NCBI RefSeq assembly: GCF_014359955.1
Contig: NZ_JACIYL010000182.1
Span: 1 to 6,785, forward strand
Source: Thermogutta sp.
GTDB taxonomy: Bacteria > Planctomycetota > Planctomycetia > Pirellulales > Thermoguttaceae
Reading direction: 5' to 3'
Length of the DNA: 6,785 nucleotides
The notes under the pieces were generated by a model. It was not told the origin of the DNA. It searched no databases and was given only the letters and a program-made list of their open reading frames with translations. How positions within the stretch are numbered: the first letter of the stretch is position 1; every line of letters starts with the position of its first letter. Below, in pieces: positions 1 to 6,176 of the stretch. Both the position numbers and the translations under genes were made by a program.

Positions 1-43
1 GATTCGGTTGTCTTTTGGGACTGGGCGGCAAACAATTCCAGTC

Positions 44-78
44 AAAAAAAGCAGGGGTAATCTGCTGATTACCCCTGC
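44..78 (-). terminator. Rho-independent terminator after the M56/coiled-coil gene
   Basis: Positions 51-61 and 68-78 form a perfect 11-bp inverted repeat (GCAGGGGTAAT / ATTACCCCTGC) with a 6-nt loop. On the minus strand the stem is followed at once by seven T residues (plus-strand A44-A50). It sits about 65 nt after the stop codon at 143, so it ends the blaI-M56 transcript. Bases 1-43 beyond it hold nothing I can recognise. Confidence 0.93.
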
Positions 79-142
79 CGGGCTGCGGTGTTTCTCAACC
101 GCGTTCTACGGCTTGCCCGCTAAAGTTGCGTCAACGGTGCGT

Positions 143-1090
143 TCACGGCCGATCGCGTTCCGGGCGATCGCGTTCAGGCCGGGGAGGTTCTCCCCGCGGA
201 CGATCGACAGGAGGCGGGCCTTCGCGTTCGCCCTCAGGACGCGGTGGACGCATTTCTGGACCACGTGGCGGCCCCGCCGGAGGCATGCCCGTGATCGCCC
301 GCATCAACAACTCCGCCATGTCGCCGAATCCCTCTCGTCGCAACAGTTCGGCCGCATGACGGGCCCGTTCCATTCTCTCTGGTGGAACGGGGGCAGGAGG
401 CATGGGCGGCCGTGATGGCAGTCTGCCTTCGCGGAGATCTCGCATCGCCCTTTCCACTCGCTCAACCTCCGCCCGCAGTTCACGGAGGAGTTCTTCCCGG
501 CCTTCTCGCTCCGCCTGGGCAATTCGTTCCCGCAGCTCATGCATTCGGCGTTCCAGTCGCTCCATCATGGCTTGGCGGGCTTCCGGGGGAGTTTCCAACC
601 CGGCTTCCGGAGGCCGTCCTGCGCGGATATTCTCTCGAATCCGCTCAAGCCGCCCGATTTGATGCTCCAGGGCGCGAACGCGCTCTTCCTGACCTGCCTC
701 CCTTGCTCGAGCGAGCTGCTCTCGGAGTTCGTCAAGTTGCCTTTCAATCCTTTCGAGTGGGGGTGGACCGAACGGACGCTCACCTCGCGGTCCCGCCTCA
801 GGCGGTCGGGGACGTTCATGCGGCCGTTCCCCCTCTTCGCGATCTCTTTCCCGCTCTTCGCGATCTCTTTCGCGATCCTCCCTCACTCCTTGTTCCCGTT
901 CGCCTTCATCACGTTCTTCACGTTCGAAGCGGGGTCTGTCGTGGTCCTCCCGCTCGCCTCTTTCCACCGCCGCCGGCTCATCCGGTCTTCGGCCTTCATC
1001 GGCCAAAGTGGGCGGACTCCACGGCGCGACAAAGGCCACTGCCGCAGCAGCCAACAATGAATGTCGCCAACACCATCGAACCCAACTCAT
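143..1090 (-). CDS. Possible independent gene: secreted Arg/Glu-rich coiled-coil repeat protein (in frame with the M56 ORF)
   Basis: An ATG at 1090-1088 inside the long M56 frame has every mark of a separate start. GGAGGT lies 6 nt upstream. The N-terminus is a classic signal peptide: a basic start (R5, R9, H10), a hydrophobic core LLAAAAVAFVAPW, and a likely signal peptidase I site after TLA at residue 30. The product would be 315 aa, about 285 after cleavage. Residues about 40-105 are a low-complexity tract rich in Arg, Glu and Asp. Residues about 108-264 hold three related amphipathic helical repeats separated by Pro-rich linkers, and the C-terminus is a Pro/Arg/Glu tail. I do not recognise the family; no catalytic motif or cysteine pair is visible. 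It could be a periplasmic sensor or modulator of the M56 protease, or only the protease's own C-terminal domain. No stop codon separates the two parts, so both a fusion and a free product are possible. Confidence 0.55.
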   Translation of the reverse strand: MSWVRWCWRHSLLAAAAVAFVAPWSPPTLADEGRRPDEPAAVERGEREDHDRPRFEREERDEGEREQGVREDRERDREERERDREEGERPHERPRPPEAGPRGERPFGPPPLERIERQLDELREQLARAREAGQEERVRALEHQIGRLERIRENIRAGRPPEAGLETPPEARQAMMERLERRMHELRERIAQAEREGREELLRELRAEVERVERAMRDLREGRLPSRPPMPPAPVPPERMERARHAAELLRREGFGDMAELLMRAITGMPPAGPPRGPEMRPPRPEGEREGPPPVDRPRGEPPRPERDRPERDRP

Positions 1091-2242
1091 ACGAGCACCT
1101 CCATACAGGAGAGAACCTTGGGGAGCCGTCGCTCCCACGGACGCGAAAAACACAGCCGCGGCAGTGAACCAAACGGCCCACCGCTGCGACCGTCCTGACA
1201 CTCCAGCTTTGTTCGACCTTCCCGCGTTCTGCTCGTCTTGCAAACAGAGCAAGCGCTTGACCCGCGCTGCAAGATGAGACCTTGTCCGCACACCCGTTGT
1301 GGCAAGCAGCGTCATCCGACCTTCCAGGACTTTTCGCCCGTAAAACACAAGGCCCGCCGCTAGGTCCCGTGGACCGCCAGGAAGGCAAAGCGAGTACTCG
1401 TCGGCCACCTCTTCGCTGGCCTTTCCCCACTGGACCCGGGCAAACCATGCGCCGGGATGCCACCAGAGAACCGTCACGACCAGGTCCGCAACCCAGTGCC
1501 AAAACGGGTCCCTGTTGAGGATGTGTCTTAATTCATGGAGCAATACCGCTTTATCGGCACTCCTATTCAGATGAGGATCAAACCCGGGAGGAACCCCTAT
1601 TGTTGGTCGGAGCACACCAAAAGCGACAGGCGTCACAAAGCGGGCGGAGGCCACAACCCGAATGGGTCGGGCATATCCGGCTTCACGTGCCATGTTGCCC
1701 ACCCAAACCGCCAGCGGAGTCCCAGCGAGGTCCTGGGCCTTACGACTGACCCACACGGTAACCGCGCGTTTCAGGACCGTTTCTGTTCCGAACAGCAAAA
1801 GCCCACCTGTCCAGACGAGCAGCAACCATCTTTCCCAAGGACTACCGAAAAATTCAGGGATCACAGGCCCATCTCCCGCCGGAATGGGATCTTCTTCCAA
1901 CTCCGACGGCACCTCAAACACAAGAGCAGTATCCATCGCCGGAGCCGGAGTATCGCTCAAGTCAGCCCCGAGCACTTGTTCCCCCGCAAGTGTTTCCACG
2001 GGAACGTCTGCACTGATCGAACTTCCCTCCCGGTCAAGCAAGCATATTAATTGCCACACAGCCAGGGGCGCGGCGGAGAGCACCGAGAAGGCGAAGACCA
2101 GGTTGCCTACCAGACATGAAATCCACACCAGACGGCGAAACTCCGCTCGTCCAGACACACCTGCCGCCAGAGCCGCCAGGGCTACGAGCAACGTCACACC
2201 CAGTGCGAGGAATAGCAGTGATTGCCAGGGTGTTTCCATCAT
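143..2242 (-). CDS. M56-family (BlaR1-like) membrane metalloprotease with Arg/Glu-rich coiled-coil C-terminal extension
   Basis: Predicted inner-membrane zinc protease of the BlaR1/MecR1 class, the usual partner of a BlaI repressor: on sensing a signal it causes cleavage or release of the repressor. Numbering from ATG 2242 (699 aa), hydrophobic segments lie near residues 7-29, 38-66, 137-156, 247-267 and 354-373. The M56 signature TPVAFGVLRPTIGVPPGF lies near 204-221. The zinc motif HELRH is at 236-240, and the downstream EEVADEY block (about 277-283) matches the family's Glu/Asp site. Beyond residue 385 comes a second signal-peptide-like segment, an Arg/Glu-rich tract, and three coiled-coil repeats with proline-rich linkers. 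There is no penicillin-binding sensor domain. The frame is open up to a TTG at 2254, but that codon has no Shine-Dalgarno; ATG 2242 or ATG 2239 (GGAA upstream) is preferred. The gene lies 135 nt after blaI and is probably cotranscribed with it. It may be two joined genes (see the nested entry). The M56 assignment is firm; the role of the tail is unknown. Confidence 0.9.
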   Translation of the reverse strand: MMETPWQSLLFLALGVTLLVALAALAAGVSGRAEFRRLVWISCLVGNLVFAFSVLSAAPLAVWQLICLLDREGSSISADVPVETLAGEQVLGADLSDTPAPAMDTALVFEVPSELEEDPIPAGDGPVIPEFFGSPWERWLLLVWTGGLLLFGTETVLKRAVTVWVSRKAQDLAGTPLAVWVGNMAREAGYARPIRVVASARFVTPVAFGVLRPTIGVPPGFDPHLNRSADKAVLLHELRHILNRDPFWHWVADLVVTVLWWHPGAWFARVQWGKASEEVADEYSLCLPGGPRDLAAGLVFYGRKVLEGRMTLLATTGVRTRSHLAARVKRLLCLQDEQNAGRSNKAGVSGRSQRWAVWFTAAAVFFASVGATAPQGSLLYGGARMSWVRWCWRHSLLAAAAVAFVAPWSPPTLADEGRRPDEPAAVERGEREDHDRPRFEREERDEGEREQGVREDRERDREERERDREEGERPHERPRPPEAGPRGERPFGPPPLERIERQLDELREQLARAREAGQEERVRALEHQIGRLERIRENIRAGRPPEAGLETPPEARQAMMERLERRMHELRERIAQAEREGREELLRELRAEVERVERAMRDLREGRLPSRPPMPPAPVPPERMERARHAAELLRREGFGDMAELLMRAITGMPPAGPPRGPEMRPPRPEGEREGPPPVDRPRGEPPRPERDRPERDRP
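151..175 (-). repeat. 15-nt repeat at the extreme C-terminus
   Basis: GATCGCGTTC occurs at 151-160 and 166-175, a 15-nt (five-codon) period. It encodes the terminal ERDRP-type repeat just before the stop codon, and looks like a recent in-frame duplication. Confidence 0.75.
299..757 (-). repeat. Three protein-level coiled-coil repeats with 64-residue period
   Basis: The repeats begin LERIERQLDELREQLARA (DNA 757 downward), MERLERRMHELRERIAQA (565 downward) and MERARHAAELLRREGFG (373 downward). Each start is exactly 64 codons after the previous one. Repeats 1 and 2 align without gaps for about 50 residues, ending in IRAGRPP and LREGRLP. Repeat 3 is shorter and degenerate. Pro-rich linkers precede each. 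The pattern suggests tandem duplication of a helical unit. Confidence 0.75.
833..871 (-). repeat. 21-nt tandem repeat encoding an Arg/Glu heptad
   Basis: An 18-nt block (plus-strand CTCTTCGCGATCTCTTTC) occurs at 833-850 and again at 854-871, a period of 21 nt or seven codons. It encodes repeated DREERER-type heptads in the charged tract after the signal peptide. The repeat keeps the reading frame and could change in copy number by slippage without breaking it. Confidence 0.85.
1097..1102 (-). promoter_or_regulatory. Internal Shine-Dalgarno GGAGGT before ATG 1090
   Basis: The minus strand reads GGAGGT, then six bases (GCTCGT), then ATG. It is the strongest ribosome-binding site in the window, stronger than the one at the M56 start itself. 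It argues that ribosomes initiate inside the M56 frame and make the secreted coiled-coil protein separately. Confidence 0.7.
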
Positions 2243-2340
2243 AAGGTTCCACAACAGTGTCGCGCGGGCGACAGCATGCCGCAGGCCATGCCTACCATGT
2301 TAAACCCCACGGGTCTGAGGCACGCTCGGACACAACCCAA

Positions 2341-2376
2341 ACAATTCCGCCCAACCCTCCAAACAACACAATTCCG
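2341..2376 (-). repeat. Short direct repeat in the blaI-M56 intergenic gap
   Basis: The plus-strand 9-mer ACAATTCCG occurs at 2341-2349 and 2368-2376, and CCAAACAA occurs at 2337-2344 and 2359-2366. Together they look like an imperfect duplication directly after the blaI stop codon. The rest of the gap (2255-2377) shows no clear promoter, terminator or operator-like palindrome, which fits cotranscription of blaI and the M56 gene. Confidence 0.45.
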
Positions 2377-2377
2377 A

Positions 2378-2800
2378 TTAGTCGGCCTGGTTTTCAGAGG
2401 AGGTGCCGTCGCATCCCCCCTCCATTTCCCGTTTTCGCTGTGCAATGAGGCGCTCCAGCTCTTCAAGCTCTTCCCGTGTTAAATCGCGCGTTTCCAGGAG
2501 ATGACACACCGCTGCGGAGAGGCTGCCCTGGAACAGCCGGTCGAGAAAATCGGCCGTGGCCGACCGCACCACCTGTGACTGACTGATCCGGGGGAAATAA
2601 ATGAAACGTCGCTGCTCCAAACGATGCCCCACCAATCCCCGCTGCTCCATTTTGCGAAGCATCGTGGCCACGGTAGTGTAGGCCAGCCGGCGTCCCTCCA
2701 GAGCCTCATGAACTTCCTGGACGCTCGCCGCCTGCTTGTCCCACAGGACGCGGAGAATCCGGAGCTGAAGATCACCCAATCGAAATTTCTTCTGTGCCAT
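2378..2800 (-). CDS. blaI: BlaI/MecI-family transcriptional repressor
   Basis: A winged helix-turn-helix repressor of 140 aa, the usual family length, expected to bind palindromic operators as a dimer and to be inactivated through its M56 partner. The N-terminus LGDLQLRILRVLWD (residues 8-21) is the family's first helix. SVQEVHEAL (26-34) is helix 2, and YTTVATMLRKMEQRGLV (41-57) is the recognition-helix region ending in the wing, with RRFIYFPRIS (64-73) as the second wing strand. The C-terminal half (about 80-125: FLDRLFQGSLSAAVCHLL, then an Arg/Glu-rich helix) matches the dimerisation domain. The ATG at 2800 has an AAGGA 10 nt upstream. A strong promoter overlapped by a palindrome lies directly upstream, implying autorepression. 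The M56 gene follows on the same strand. The family is certain; it is not shown that beta-lactams are the signal. Confidence 0.96.
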   Translation of the reverse strand: MAQKKFRLGDLQLRILRVLWDKQAASVQEVHEALEGRRLAYTTVATMLRKMEQRGLVGHRLEQRRFIYFPRISQSQVVRSATADFLDRLFQGSLSAAVCHLLETRDLTREELEELERLIAQRKREMEGGCDGTSSENQAD

Positions 2801-2834
2801 GCCTCAGCATTCCTTTTTATCTACGACACCGGTA

Positions 2835-2863
2835 ATACTACCGTGGTAGTTGAACCTTGTCAA
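2835..2863 (-). promoter_or_regulatory. Sigma70-type promoter of the blaI-M56 operon
   Basis: The minus strand carries a perfect -35 TTGACA (2863-2858), a 17-nt spacer, and -10 TAGTAT (2840-2835), which matches the consensus at four of six positions including T1, A2 and T6. Transcription should start near 2828, leaving a leader of roughly 28 nt before ATG 2800. No other gap in the window has so clear a promoter. Confidence 0.85.
2837..2850. promoter_or_regulatory. Putative BlaI operator palindrome
   Basis: ACTACCGTGGTAGT has perfect 6-bp arms (ACTACC / GGTAGT) around a 2-bp centre. It covers the downstream end of the promoter spacer and four bases of the -10 box, so bound repressor would block RNA polymerase. 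TAC-N4-GTA half-sites resemble the dyads bound by BlaI, MecI and CopY-type repressors. A further GGTA half-site at 2831-2834 pairs with the left arm (GGTA-N4-TACC), so a second dimer or an alternative register is possible. I saw no second copy before the other genes in the window. Confidence 0.8.
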
Positions 2864-2918
2864 GCCCCCAGATAAAGCGGCGTGTCTCATCCTTCGCTGA
2901 AATCGTCTGATGAGCGAC

Positions 2919-4289
2919 CTACCGGGACGCTGTACCGGCGGAGAGTGTGTTGCGATAGAGATCAAGCAGCTCACGAAGGTTTACCCGCACATAAGGCTCG
3001 TCACATGCGGGAGTTGTGCGACCAGCATCCGCCACCCACATGTCCAGGGTCTGCGGTGTCATGATGGCGTTGTGCAAATTGGACCGCATGGCCACAGGCC
3101 GCTTGATGATTTCGATCATGGTGGGGACGTCGATCCGGCCGAAATTCTCGTGTAAACGCTCACTGAGGACCCGCGCCCGCTCGTCAGCGGAGATGAACAC
3201 CGTGTCCCTGGGGACGGGTGGCAGAAGGGGATGTTGCTGACCGGGTTTAAGCACGAGAACTTCTTCCGGTACCGCCCGAACTGCCGCAAGATCACCGGAC
3301 CTGTCGCTGAGAACGTAATAGTACTCGCACGTTCGCGGCGTTTCTTGGAGGATCTTCAGGGCCTCCTGAACCGTCCCGGCGCGCTCCATGATCTCCCGTA
3401 GAAGAAGGGTCATGGGCATTCCATCCCAGTGGCCTTCTCCACCGCCCCCCATTTCTCCGACGGCCAGCCCGGCCTCATTCATGGCCGTCACCGTGCCCAC
3501 CAAGCCCGCGTATCCCAAACTTATCCAGGCATGGCGTCCTTCAGGAACAAAGACCTGCACGACGGCACATCCCTGGAGATTGATGTCCCGCATGTAATCG
3601 AGCACCCGAGCATGGATGACCCGACCGTCACGTGTGGCCTCACCCCGAACGGCCACCCCACTGCAATGAAATCGTTCCGGAAAGAGATTGGCAAAACGGG
3701 CATCGCGCTGAGAAAGTCCGGCGGCTTCGGCAAGAGCGTCCATTTCCTCAAAGTACCGCGACGGGATAAACGGAGATGTGCGCCGGTGAATTTCTTCCAT
3801 GCGATCGAAAAACCAGGTGCCGCTTTCCACCGAGTCATAAGCTCCCACACCGTAAAGAACCCGTTCGACCAGGTATTGAATCGGCCCCGCGAGAAGCCGT
3901 CCCTGGGCGCGGCCCATTTCCGCAGGTTTGCCACTGACGACGAGCACGAGCTTTCCTTCGCAGCGTGCCAGCAAACCGTGGCGTTCCGGATCGACGCGAA
4001 GGAGTTCATAACGGCTAAAATCACCGCGGGATGGCGTTTCCCCCGCGTTCGGTTTTTCGGAGGCAACGGAGGGGCTGGGCTCATTTCCTGCCACTGCCCA
4101 ACTGGGGTGCCAGCCGATCGCAAACACCACGGCAAGGAAAACGACGGCCGCTACGATACCTTGCACCAGGCCGAATCGCCCGGAGTTCGCCCCGTCACAT
4201 TCTGAAGAAGAGTTTATCGGGGCCAAAAGTTCAGAAGCGGAGCCTGAACTGTTGAAACCTCGCCAGTGCAGCATCAGCCGATCGATCAT
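2919..4289 (-). CDS. C45-family Ntn hydrolase (acyl-CoA:6-aminopenicillanate acyltransferase-like), membrane-anchored or exported
   Basis: A 456-aa protein of the peptidase C45 / acyltransferase family: Ntn amidohydrolases that mature by self-cleavage before a cysteine and hydrolyse or transfer amide-linked acyl groups. Numbering from ATG 4289, residues 1-40 are polar. Residues 41-60 (VQGIVAAVVFLAVVFAIGW) are a membrane anchor or signal peptide, with a possible cleavage site after AVA at 65-67. Family features follow: the GRAQGRLLAG block (126-135), the likely nucleophile Cys209 in ERFHCSGVAV, ATRDGRVIHARVLDY with Asp231, MNEAGLAVGE with Asn271, and NLHNAIMTPQTLDMWV near 404-419. The start was chosen for its AGGAG 7 nt upstream; the open frame runs a further 42 codons up to a TTG at 4415 without a ribosome site. 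It lies upstream of the BlaI unit but has no visible BlaI operator. The true substrate is unknown; beta-lactam processing is possible but not shown, since most family members act on other amides. Confidence 0.88.
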   Translation of the reverse strand: MIDRLMLHWRGFNSSGSASELLAPINSSSECDGANSGRFGLVQGIVAAVVFLAVVFAIGWHPSWAVAGNEPSPSVASEKPNAGETPSRGDFSRYELLRVDPERHGLLARCEGKLVLVVSGKPAEMGRAQGRLLAGPIQYLVERVLYGVGAYDSVESGTWFFDRMEEIHRRTSPFIPSRYFEEMDALAEAAGLSQRDARFANLFPERFHCSGVAVRGEATRDGRVIHARVLDYMRDINLQGCAVVQVFVPEGRHAWISLGYAGLVGTVTAMNEAGLAVGEMGGGGEGHWDGMPMTLLLREIMERAGTVQEALKILQETPRTCEYYYVLSDRSGDLAAVRAVPEEVLVLKPGQQHPLLPPVPRDTVFISADERARVLSERLHENFGRIDVPTMIEIIKRPVAMRSNLHNAIMTPQTLDMWVADAGRTTPACDEPYVRVNLRELLDLYRNTLSAGTASR

Positions 4290-4296
4290 GGGATAT

Positions 4297-4301
4297 CTCC
4301 T
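4297..4301 (-). promoter_or_regulatory. Shine-Dalgarno deciding the C45 start
   Basis: AGGAG lies 7 nt upstream of ATG 4289 on the minus strand. The upstream in-frame TTG at 4415 has no such site, so the shorter 456-aa protein is preferred. Confidence 0.8.
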
Positions 4302-4333
4302 ACCACCATTTCGCGGCGTCTCATGACTGTCCA

Positions 4334-4349
4334 GAGCGGTTCGCCGCTC
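4334..4349. repeat. Perfect hairpin in the leader of the C45 gene
   Basis: GAGCGG-TTCG-CCGCTC is a 6-bp perfect stem with a 4-nt loop, about 45 nt upstream of the C45 start in the 142-nt gap after the hydrolase gene. No T-run follows on the minus strand, so it is not a standard intrinsic terminator. It may be a leader RNA structure or a binding site. No convincing -35/-10 pair was found in this gap, so cotranscription with the hydrolase is possible. Confidence 0.5.
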
Positions 4350-4431
4350 AAGCCCGTGGTCATCCGCAAAAACATGCCAGATAAGGTGGCTCGCCAATTC
4401 TGAAAGAGTTCTCAATTTATTAACACCAAAG

Positions 4432-6165
4432 TCAGGGAAATTGTTCCGCAGCGAAATTCACAAGAGCTCCAAACATCCGATACAAATCGTTTCGAGGCAC
4501 TTTCTGCACATTTTCGCTGGCGGGTGGGGCAAATACCCCGGCGCTGGCAGGAGCATGAAGCTGCCAGCTCTTGATCTTAACAGTAACATGCTGATCAGGC
4601 GTTTCAATGGCAATTTCCTCGGGCATGATCCCAGCCCGGGCAAACGTCATGGTCATCTTAGGAGACTGCTCGCCAGCAGGCCAAACCGTAAGGGTTTCGC
4701 CATCTTGCGTTTTCTCTTCCTGGATCTGCAGGAGCGGTTCGAGAGCGGCGGGCGTGCTTGCCAGTCCGCCCAGGGCCAGCATGACAAACCGCAGTCGCTC
4801 CAGAATCACCCCCCGCACGTAAGTGAGTGGCGACTTTGTTTCGAGGGGATCGTCGGGATCACCCGCAAAAACTTTTCCGGTTCGTGCCACCAGCCAGGGA
4901 TAATCGCCCTGCCCCGCCATAACACGCCCGAGGTTGCCCAGTTGACCTTCCAGGCGAAATTGATGACCCCGCCCTCGAATCAACAGCAATTCGAATGATT
5001 GTCCTTCCAGTTGAGAAGCGAGATGGACAATGTGGCAGGTTCCCGGGCGTGGCTCTTCCATACAGAATTGGGTGATTTCGCGAAGGCACCCGGCGATTCG
5101 GTTCAGCGGTGTGAGGCTCTCCGCCACGGGCTGTGCCTTTTGAATTTCCGCGGGCAAATCCAGAGCGAAGAATTGGGCCGTTTGCTGAAGGATTTTCGGC
5201 AAGGCGGCAATTGCCGTGTAGTGGCCGAGTCCCTCCAGCCAAACCACTCGATCTTTAATACCCAAAGCCGTCGCCAGTTGCTCGGTACACTCACGGGGAA
5301 TGACTTCATCTTCAGCCGCATTGATCATGAGGACCCGCCCCGCCAGGGCTCGTTCGCGAAGGAGATGGGCACCGGCGATGGGATCTGCTTCCCGGAAGCC
5401 CTCGACCACTTTGGCGCGATCCTCCTCGGACAGCCCGCCGAGAAATTCACGCAGAGGTTCGGCTTCCCGCGCCGTGGCGACGATCTTGAGAATGTCGCCC
5501 CCGCCAAGGATCAGTGCCGTTCGCCAGATCCGCGGTTCCCGTTCGGCAGCCGATGCGGCGACGATGGCTCCCAGACTGATACCGGCCACCCCGATCCTGT
5601 GAGGATTCACTTCAGGTCGGGACGCAAGAAAATCCGTGGCCCGGCGAACCTCCAAATAGGTCTGTTCCAGAACGCGGAGAAATCTCTGGGGCTCGCGCAG
5701 GATATCCCGCGGCCCCAACGGCCCGCCCCGTTCTCCATAATACGGAAGAGGAAACACAACCGCGGCCATTCCGCGCGACGCCAGCACGGAGCCCAGCATT
5801 CGGACCAATTCAAGACTGCCGTCGAGGATGTGCAGACAAATCACGGCAGGACGTTGAGGCCCGGCGACGGATACATCGGTGGGCAGATAGTATTCCACCG
5901 GGACGATATTGTTTTGTGGCAATTCCGACTCAACCGGGGATGGATAGCGAACAAAGACGACCTGGTAGTTCTCTTTCCGTGTGACGCCCGTCACCTGATA
6001 GGAAAACGCCCGTCCATCGAAGGTGGCCGTGACGGTCACCGTAACCCCGGGCCTGAGCCCGAGATCCTGCTCGTCCCCCAGCAGGATCGCCCCGCTCCAG
6101 CACGCAGCGATCAAGGCGATGAGAATGTGGGCGAACTTCGTGAGCAGTTTGCCGCCTGCCAGCAT
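4432..6165 (-). CDS. Secreted alpha/beta hydrolase with additional C-terminal domain
   Basis: A 577-aa exported serine hydrolase of the dienelactone hydrolase / acetyl-esterase type. Residues 1-30 form a signal peptide (basic start, core FAHILIALIAACWSGAILL). Residues about 36-100 are a beta-rich N-terminal segment ending in EYYLPTD, a typical lead-in to such domains. The hydrolase core spans about 105-335: PAVICLHILDG begins the first core strand, GISLG (195-199) carries nucleophile Ser197, Asp286 in NAAEDEVIP is the likely acid, and His315 in GLGHYTA is the likely base. From about 350 to 577 comes a separate domain, beta-rich in its second half and ending in a strand and APPAS motif. It faintly recalls LolA/DUF2092-like lipid-binding folds, a weak inference. 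ATG 6165 has AAGGAG 5 nt upstream. The gene lies 159 nt downstream of the EF-G gene and 142 nt before the C45 gene. The substrate is unknown; ester cleavage is likely. Confidence 0.88.
   Translation of the reverse strand: MLAGGKLLTKFAHILIALIAACWSGAILLGDEQDLGLRPGVTVTVTATFDGRAFSYQVTGVTRKENYQVVFVRYPSPVESELPQNNIVPVEYYLPTDVSVAGPQRPAVICLHILDGSLELVRMLGSVLASRGMAAVVFPLPYYGERGGPLGPRDILREPQRFLRVLEQTYLEVRRATDFLASRPEVNPHRIGVAGISLGAIVAASAAEREPRIWRTALILGGGDILKIVATAREAEPLREFLGGLSEEDRAKVVEGFREADPIAGAHLLRERALAGRVLMINAAEDEVIPRECTEQLATALGIKDRVVWLEGLGHYTAIAALPKILQQTAQFFALDLPAEIQKAQPVAESLTPLNRIAGCLREITQFCMEEPRPGTCHIVHLASQLEGQSFELLLIRGRGHQFRLEGQLGNLGRVMAGQGDYPWLVARTGKVFAGDPDDPLETKSPLTYVRGVILERLRFVMLALGGLASTPAALEPLLQIQEEKTQDGETLTVWPAGEQSPKMTMTFARAGIMPEEIAIETPDQHVTVKIKSWQLHAPASAGVFAPPASENVQKVPRNDLYRMFGALVNFAAEQFP
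6063..6088 (-). repeat. 9-bp perfect inverted repeat inside the hydrolase signal-peptide region
   Basis: GATCCTGCT (6063-6071) and AGCAGGATC (6080-6088) are perfect inverted arms with an 8-nt loop. The repeat covers codons 26-34 of the hydrolase, about 80-100 nt into the message. The mRNA could fold here and influence early elongation, but the repeat may simply reflect the codons for ILLGDEQDL. Confidence 0.4.
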
Positions 6166-6170
6166 GTGAT

Positions 6171-6176
6171 CTCCTT
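6171..6176 (-). promoter_or_regulatory. Shine-Dalgarno of the hydrolase gene
   Basis: AAGGAG lies 5 nt upstream of ATG 6165 and fixes the start ahead of the signal peptide. Confidence 0.8.

Noticed and set aside
382..1167. Plus-strand open frame of 261 codons opposite the coiled-coil region
   Set aside because: It is antisense to a charged, repeat-rich minus-strand gene with clear start, signal peptide and terminator. The long frame follows from GC-rich codons; its product is Pro/Leu/Ala-rich without a recognisable domain or ribosome site.
996..1502. Alternative minus-frame ORF across the M56/coiled-coil junction
   Set aside because: It lacks any recognisable motif, whereas the main frame carries the membrane helix and signal peptide in the same interval.
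29..2348. Eleven-base match CAAACAATTCC at 29-39 and 2338-2348, as possible repeat ends of a mobile unit
   Set aside because: A match this short is expected by chance in a window of this size; there is no target duplication or transposase between the copies.
3429..4205. Plus-strand open frame of 258 codons opposite the C45 gene
   Set aside because: Antisense to a recognised C45 family gene; no domain or ribosome site of its own.
4290..4415. 42-residue N-terminal extension of the C45 protein from TTG 4415
   Set aside because: A TTG start without a Shine-Dalgarno, against an ATG at 4289 with AGGAG at 7-nt spacing; the extension has no family similarity I can see.
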